From assembly GCA_020912385.1 (NCBI GenBank), contig CP087216.1, positions 310,001 through 374,000 on the forward strand: DNA of 64,000 nt, read 5' to 3'. A model generated the notes under the pieces. That model was not told the DNA's origin, did no database searches, and saw nothing but the letters and a program-made list of their open reading frames with translations. The translations under genes were made by a program, and so were the position numbers. The first letter of the stretch is position 1, and every line of letters starts with the position of its first letter. Shown here in pieces: positions 59,520 to 64,000 of the stretch. This DNA is from Neofusicoccum parvum (Eukaryota > Ascomycota > Dothideomycetes > Botryosphaeriales > Botryosphaeriaceae).

Positions 59520-59862
59520 GGGATGGGAGTGGGGGTGGGGTGGAAATGCATTGGGGAGGCCGTTCCTGCATACAGGGCTGGCGGGGGCTTGCTGCTGCTA
59601 CTACACAACACAACCATTCATCGCGGCGACGATGCAGAGCGTCACGTCATCATTGCTGCTGAGCACGCCCCGCGCATACGAACCGAGACGGTTGCCCCGA
59701 TGGCGGTAGAAGGTGACTGCGGCGCACCGGGCGCGGTGGCACGTGGTGGGTGGAGCTGCGCTCCAGTGCGAGCTCTTTGGTTGGAATGGGGAGGGGCGCG
59801 GATGGAGGGTAGAGGTGGGGGTTCGGTGGGTTGGGTAGGGCGCTTGCGTTTGGCTTGATGGC

Positions 59863-59893
59863 GGCGGAGGAGGAGGAGGAGGAGGAGGAGGGG
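59863..59893. repeat. (GGA)n microsatellite
   Basis: About ten GGA units, purine-only on the plus strand. Confidence 0.9.
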
Positions 59894-60212
59894 GGTTGGT
59901 GTGGGCGATGTGCGGTTTGGTTGCGTTTGGGGGAGGCGGGTTGGGAGGGCAGGAAGGAGAGGTAGCGCGAGCGTACGGAGAATGCTCGGGAAGCGGCGAG
60001 GCGTGGATGGGACGCTGCTAGGAAGAAGTGGTTGCTCGGAGGCTCTGCTCCGCGGTCCGTCGGGCGGGAGTGCTGTGCGGTTCGCGTGGCGGCGACGGCG
60101 ACGGTGGAACTGTGTCAATGTCCGAGATTCCGAAATGGGATGTCCATGATAGTCCGTAGCCGATGTCGGGCGGGGGCTGGAGCGGATTCCGAATATTCCC
60201 GTTTGGTCAGTC

Positions 60213-60234
60213 GTGGTGGTGGTGGTGGTGGTGG
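60213..60234. repeat. (GGT)n microsatellite
   Basis: About seven GGT units. Confidence 0.9.
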
Positions 60235-61475
60235 CTACGGGAGCCTATCACGGCAGCGCTCATGTAAGCAGCTTGGCATCCCGGTCTTCTGCCAGTCGGC
60301 GAGGAATAACGAGAACAATATTGATCTCGTGGCTGGGGTGGCTGCTCTTCATTTCGCTTAGAACCGTGGTTCTGCGGCCGGACAACGAACGGCGAGGAAG
60401 GGCAGGAGCAGCAAGCGTTCATGGTACCCTAGAAGAACAGAATTTCAGGCGGCGTGGTTCTTGGCAGGCGTTCATGAAGACGGCTAGTCTAGTGCTTCGC
60501 GGGCGCCCTCAACAGCGTGACCCGACGACCGGCTATCTCGGACGCACCAAGCGGCCGGCCTTGCAGGGAGAAGAAACAACGGGCTGTTTGCTACGGAGCA
60601 TTCCTGCGTGGAGTGGGTTTGTCTCTGGGCGTGTCTCTGTAGCATGGCGGTGAAGACGCAGCTAGTCACCTGTAGGCGCGCATTGCTCTACAGCTGCGCG
60701 AGAGCAGCGCAAGCATGGCTGGAGCACGCGACGGCTGAAGAGCCTGGAGCGGTCCGTCAGTCTCGGATTGGACAGCCATTAGCGTGCGTATTCTGGGAAG
60801 CATGCGCTCGTGGCCCCCTCGCCCTTTGTTTCCTCGCTGCTGGGAGGGAGGAGGCAATGGCATCCCCCTTCGCAGCCCTTTATTCAATGCCGTTCGTGCC
60901 AGCCACGGACCGATGTCGGACGATCAGTTGCTGGAGCTGCGGTAAGCAATCGGAAGACGGGACGGGAGGACGGCGAGCGGCAATGCCCTGAAGATGAGCT
61001 GATTCTTCGTCCTCCCGTGGTGGCAATACACGCAACGCGCAGAGCAGCGTGGATGATCGAGTCTGCGCTGACCGGTCGCTGGATACCAGCACGGCGGTCG
61101 CGGCGCATCTGATCGCGCTTGGTGCTCCTGCGTCGTACACCGTGGCCAGCTGGATGCCTTTGCGAGTCTTCCGGGCGGCTGCAGTGCAGCGAGCGGATGT
61201 CGGTGTGAAGCGCGCGTGCGTTTCAAGGGCGCACAGACGCCGCCCGCCGCCGCCACCACCGGCCGCCGGCTCAAGCTCCCTGGCTCCCCGTTGTTTTCCC
61301 CTCGCTCGCAAATCTCGCCGCCGAACCGGGCTAGCCGCTGGGCCCTGCGTCCGCGTGGGGCGGCGTGCGAGAGGCGCGAACGGGGTGCATCGCGAGACCA
61401 AAAGATGTGCTGTGTAGCCGTTGGGGAGGGCGGGCGCGGATGCGGATGCGCCGGGGTCCTGCCCATGCGGCGTGC

Positions 61476-61496
61476 TTGCATGCATGCATGCATGCA
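61476..61496. repeat. (GCAT)n microsatellite
   Basis: About five GCAT/TGCA units, self-complementary, so able to form a short hairpin. Confidence 0.9.
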
Positions 61497-62345
61497 GCCA
61501 TCCGGAGCCGCAAGTCAGGACACGGCCAGCGCGGCCTCCCGTTCTGTGATTGCGAGTCGGGCAATGCGGGGGGACGTTGATTTGCTGCCTCGAGGGTTGG
61601 GGTTTGATTGCTGGCGCTATACGACGAGGCGTGCAGGCGAGGCCCTGGGCCAACGGTTTTGTCGGGGGCCCGGGTCGTTGCTGCCAGCTGCTGCTTCCCG
61701 CTCCGCCGGCCCTGCCTCAATCGGGCTGCTCGCTGCGGCGGAGCTGAAAGCTTGATAGAGAGGTGTGAGCCCTGCGCTTATCTCCTTTGCACGACTGAAT
61801 GAGAATTGGTCACACGTGTGCCGTTGGGGCTGGCCAGGGCGAGGGCGTGTGATGGCGCAATCAGCTGGCGCAGCTGGACTTCTTCGTAAGCTTCGTCGGC
61901 GCGGTTGCTTCGGACGAAAGAGGAGGTGTGAGTAAGATAAGGGTCCAGCGCCATCGCTTAGTCTGAGTCGTGGGTGTGTGGATGAAGAGCCGCCAGTCAC
62001 TGCCCGTCCACGTTTCTTCCCCACTGTAAACTCTGAGGGATGAGCGGATCCTGAAGCGACGGCTGCTGCCACAACGCCTTGCCTTCCCCAAGGAAGCTCC
62101 CCGTTATCTGGCCCTCCGATGGAGCATCGGCGAACCGAAAAGAGCCACCATGGTGCCGCCGCTCGGACCCTGGAAACCCGGTCGACCAACCGGGGACTGG
62201 CCCGACGTCTAACCCTTACGCCGTCCTGGACCCTGCATGAGATGGTCACAGCTCCTGTGGTGTGTGCTTTGGAGAGCACTCCGAGCTGCCGGAGTTGCAC
62301 GGCGGCGGCGCTTTTCTATTCATTCACCCCCGGTGTCTGACTAGA

Positions 62346-62353
62346 TATAAATA
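62346..62353 (+). promoter_or_regulatory. TATA box of the 62816 gene
   Basis: TATAAATA, about 300 bp before the donor of the probable 5'-UTR intron and 470 bp before the start codon. A clear TATA is unusual in this GC-rich window and points to a regulated promoter. Inferred from sequence only. Confidence 0.45.
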
Positions 62354-62650
62354 CCGCCTCTGCCCACCCCGGCGTCCGCGTGCTCTGGCAGCTCTCATAT
62401 ATCTCACAAAGAAACACAGGGGGGCACAGTACAAGGCCGGAAAGGGAAGTCCACGACGTCGAAGCAACGGTCCAGAACACACACCGGTACCGAACAGTCG
62501 GTGCGAGCGCAACAAGAGAGAGAGACACAGGAAGATATATTTGGGACATCTGCTGCTTCATCGCGTGAGCGAAGAGGATATATTCCGCCTCCGTCAATCA
62601 TTCCCACCAGCCCATCCATTACTTCCTTGCGAGCCGGCTTTTTCTAAAGA

Positions 62651-62746
62651 GTGAGTACTCCCTCAGCCTCGCGCTACATGCTCAGGCTTCCCAACCCATT
62701 CAGCGCGCGCACAATTCCACAGTCGACTGACAGTCCTCTCTCGTAG
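62651..62746 (+). other. Probable 5'-UTR intron upstream of the small Cys/Tyr-rich gene
   Basis: Donor AAAGA|GTGAGT at 62651, branch-like CGACTGAC, acceptor CTCTCGTAG at 62746; 96 nt. It lies between the TATA box and the ATG at 62816. Confidence 0.45.
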
Positions 62747-62815
62747 CTCTCCTTTGATCAATTCGTCGCGCGACCAGACCAATCACAACCGATCGCTTCG
62801 CACACAATCGCGACC

Positions 62816-63040
62816 ATGTGCTCCTACACGTACAGCTGGTACTACTGCAACCACGACTACTACATCTGGGCCAACAGCATCGAAATCTGCCCCAACCGCC
62901 TGCTTAGCGGCTACTCGTACGATGCCTGGTCCATCGACATGTGCAAGAACATGACTGTCAAGTGCGGCGGCTTCTCCAACTACTACTGCTCCGACTGCTC
63001 CGAGGACGTGGCGCTCGAGTACGAGCTGGACGAGATGTAA
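62816..63040 (+). CDS. Small Tyr/Cys-rich protein (74 aa)
   Basis: Complete 74-codon frame in a good start context (GCGACCATGT). Composition is striking: seven Cys (2, 11, 25, 43, 50, 58, 61) and about ten Tyr. It opens MCSYTYSWYYCNHDYYIW and has a CSDC pair before an acidic tail. There is no signal peptide or membrane segment, so an intracellular metal-binding fold is more likely than a secreted effector. The layout (MC...Y.C.H....C...C) resembles short zinc-binding-like proteins common in filamentous fungi; the family name is unknown to me. TATA box and probable 5'-UTR intron upstream support expression. Confidence 0.62.
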   Translation: MCSYTYSWYYCNHDYYIWANSIEICPNRLLSGYSYDAWSIDMCKNMTVKCGGFSNYYCSDCSEDVALEYELDEM

Positions 63041-63739
63041 AGAACAACGCAACCCCAACCCCACAACAAACGCACGCAAATTTAGAACGAGGGGAGCAAG
63101 AGAGAGATTAAAGAAGGAGCTAGAAGGCGACAGACAACCAACACATGAGGATTTCGGGGAAGAGGGAACAGGAACCTGTCCATTGGGGGCCGACGGACGA
63201 GCCGGACGCACCATGACACCTGCCGATCCAGCCTTTCCCCGATGAGGCGCCGCTCATCTCCCCTATCGGCTTTAATCGGAGACAACTAGCCTCGCCGCGC
63301 CCTCCTCGTTGGACCCTGAACGCTCGCTCTGTCTTGGCGGGTCGGCGTTATTCTGATCCTTTTTCGGTGCGGTTTCGCGCGGAGTTCGTTCCACTTGGCC
63401 ATGCATGGATTGATGATCTTTTCTGTTCGTTCGCGCGTTTCTCCTTCGGCGGCCGGGTCACATGCATAGTCTACGCCGCTCCTCAGGGCCTGCTTTGCTG
63501 CCTGTTGACGTTTCCTTCCTGCTGCGTGGTCCCTTCAGCGAGCGCGCACTTGGCGTTCGGTGTTTGGCTGGTTCGTTTGCACGCTTTCCAATTGGAAGCC
63601 CGTCTGATGTTTTGGCTTTCGATTTGTGCTTCAGATATCCACAGACCGCTGTCTAGAATTTTATCGAATACAGACCAATCAATCGAAAAGTTACAACGTT
63701 CGAAGGTGAAACCGTGCACCCTTGTTGCCTCCATCCTGA
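63041..63739. other. Convergent intergenic region, 0.7 kb
   Basis: 3' flanks of the small gene (plus) and of the thioesterase-like gene (minus). No feature recognised. Confidence 0.5.
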
Positions 63740-64000
63740 CTACTCGGTAACTCTTTCCTTCTCCCCCGGATCGACGCGTTCGCCCTGTACCGGCCCGCGG
63801 CCCTCGATGTTGGCTTGAACACGCTTCACGCGGCGCCGCGCATCAACGTACATCATGAACTCTGTGTACGTCTCTGGCATGACCTTGACGTCCTTATCGA
63901 CGGTGAATGTGTAGTTGAATTGCCCGGTTGGCTTGGTCACCCCGTGCTCGACGTCGCGCACCTTGGAGTCGACCCTGACCTGCACTCGAGTATACTTGCT
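63740..64000 (-). CDS. Hotdog-fold thioesterase-like protein, 3' part (cut by window edge)
   Basis: The last 86 codons of a gene that continues past the right edge; the frame is open to base 64000, so no start is assigned. Readable segments are YTRVQVRVDSKVRDVEHGVT, then TGQFNYTFTVDKDVKVMPET and YTEFMMYVDARRRVKRVQAN, an alternating beta-strand pattern typical of the second half of a hotdog domain as in fungal 4-hydroxybenzoyl-CoA-thioesterase-like proteins. The catalytic part would lie upstream, outside the window. The substrate cannot be told. Confidence 0.6.
   Translation of the reverse strand, partial: SKYTRVQVRVDSKVRDVEHGVTKPTGQFNYTFTVDKDVKVMPETYTEFMMYVDARRRVKRVQANIEGRGPVQGERVDPGEKERVTE

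Larger units (their letters stand above)
58940..62345. other. 3.4 kb gene-poor, GC-rich spacer with several microsatellites
   Basis: No frame has family motifs or consistent codon use. Long frames on both strands from 60880 to 61750 are Arg/Ala/Pro-rich shadows of high GC content. Simple repeats are listed separately. It probably includes the promoter of the small gene at 62816. Confidence 0.55.

Overview
The window is nuclear DNA from a filamentous ascomycete (Pezizomycotina; a GC-rich Dothideomycete-like genome is my inference). The signs are spliced genes with short introns (mostly 48-135 nt, GT-AG, often with CTAAC or CTGAC branch sites), an intron-bearing tRNA-Ser(CGA), fungal housekeeping families, and fungus-specific HET and STAND-N-terminal genes. 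No rRNA, CRISPR array, intact transposon or bacterial-type operon was seen. About twenty-two protein genes are called. For spliced genes the exons were joined by hand so that phases close and family motifs run through the junctions. Exon positions are in each entry.

Layout. 1-516: 5' end of a cell-wall ECM33 gene running off the left edge (minus), followed by about 6.3 kb with no convincing gene. 6.8-12 kb: a 3-methyladenine DNA glycosylase (minus), then cytochrome bc1 subunit QCR7 (minus) divergent from a mitochondrial NAD-type carrier (plus). 13-19.2 kb: two large low-complexity unknown proteins flanking an EFM6-type lysine methyltransferase. 19.8-27.4 kb: a voltage-gated proton channel (minus) divergent from poly(A)-binding protein Pab2 (plus), then the endosomal syntaxin Pep12 (minus) divergent from the nuclear-pore protein Ndc1 (plus). 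28.1 kb: tRNA-Ser(CGA). 30-35.3 kb: one 1735-residue chromatin-reader-like protein with a PHD finger, a C4 zinc finger, a forkhead-like segment and a BAH-like segment. 36.6-44.9 kb: SCY1-like pseudokinase (Cex1), SUMO E2 Ubc9, peroxin Pex19, and an acidic unknown.

45.5-54.5 kb is different: an accessory, self-recognition type island. It holds a 669-residue protein with a STAND/HeLo-like N-terminus, a fungal ubiquitin-like domain and a duplicated C-terminal motif; a stand-alone 156-residue STAND-N-terminal protein; a GNAT acetyltransferase; the broken 5' part of an SRPK-like kinase; and a complete HET-domain gene. This is the best candidate for an undescribed system, probably heterokaryon incompatibility or regulated cell death. 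55-59 kb returns to ordinary genes (a GPI-anchored Cys-rich surface protein and a mitochondrial carrier). About 3.4 kb of GC-rich simple-repeat spacer follows, then a small Tyr/Cys-rich protein gene with its own TATA box and probable 5'-UTR intron, and at the right edge the 3' end of a hotdog thioesterase-like gene.

The housekeeping genes do not form a pathway. They are ordinary fungal neighbours, several sharing short divergent promoters. The genes in the 45-54 kb island plausibly work in one process, but that is inferred from domain content and adjacency only.
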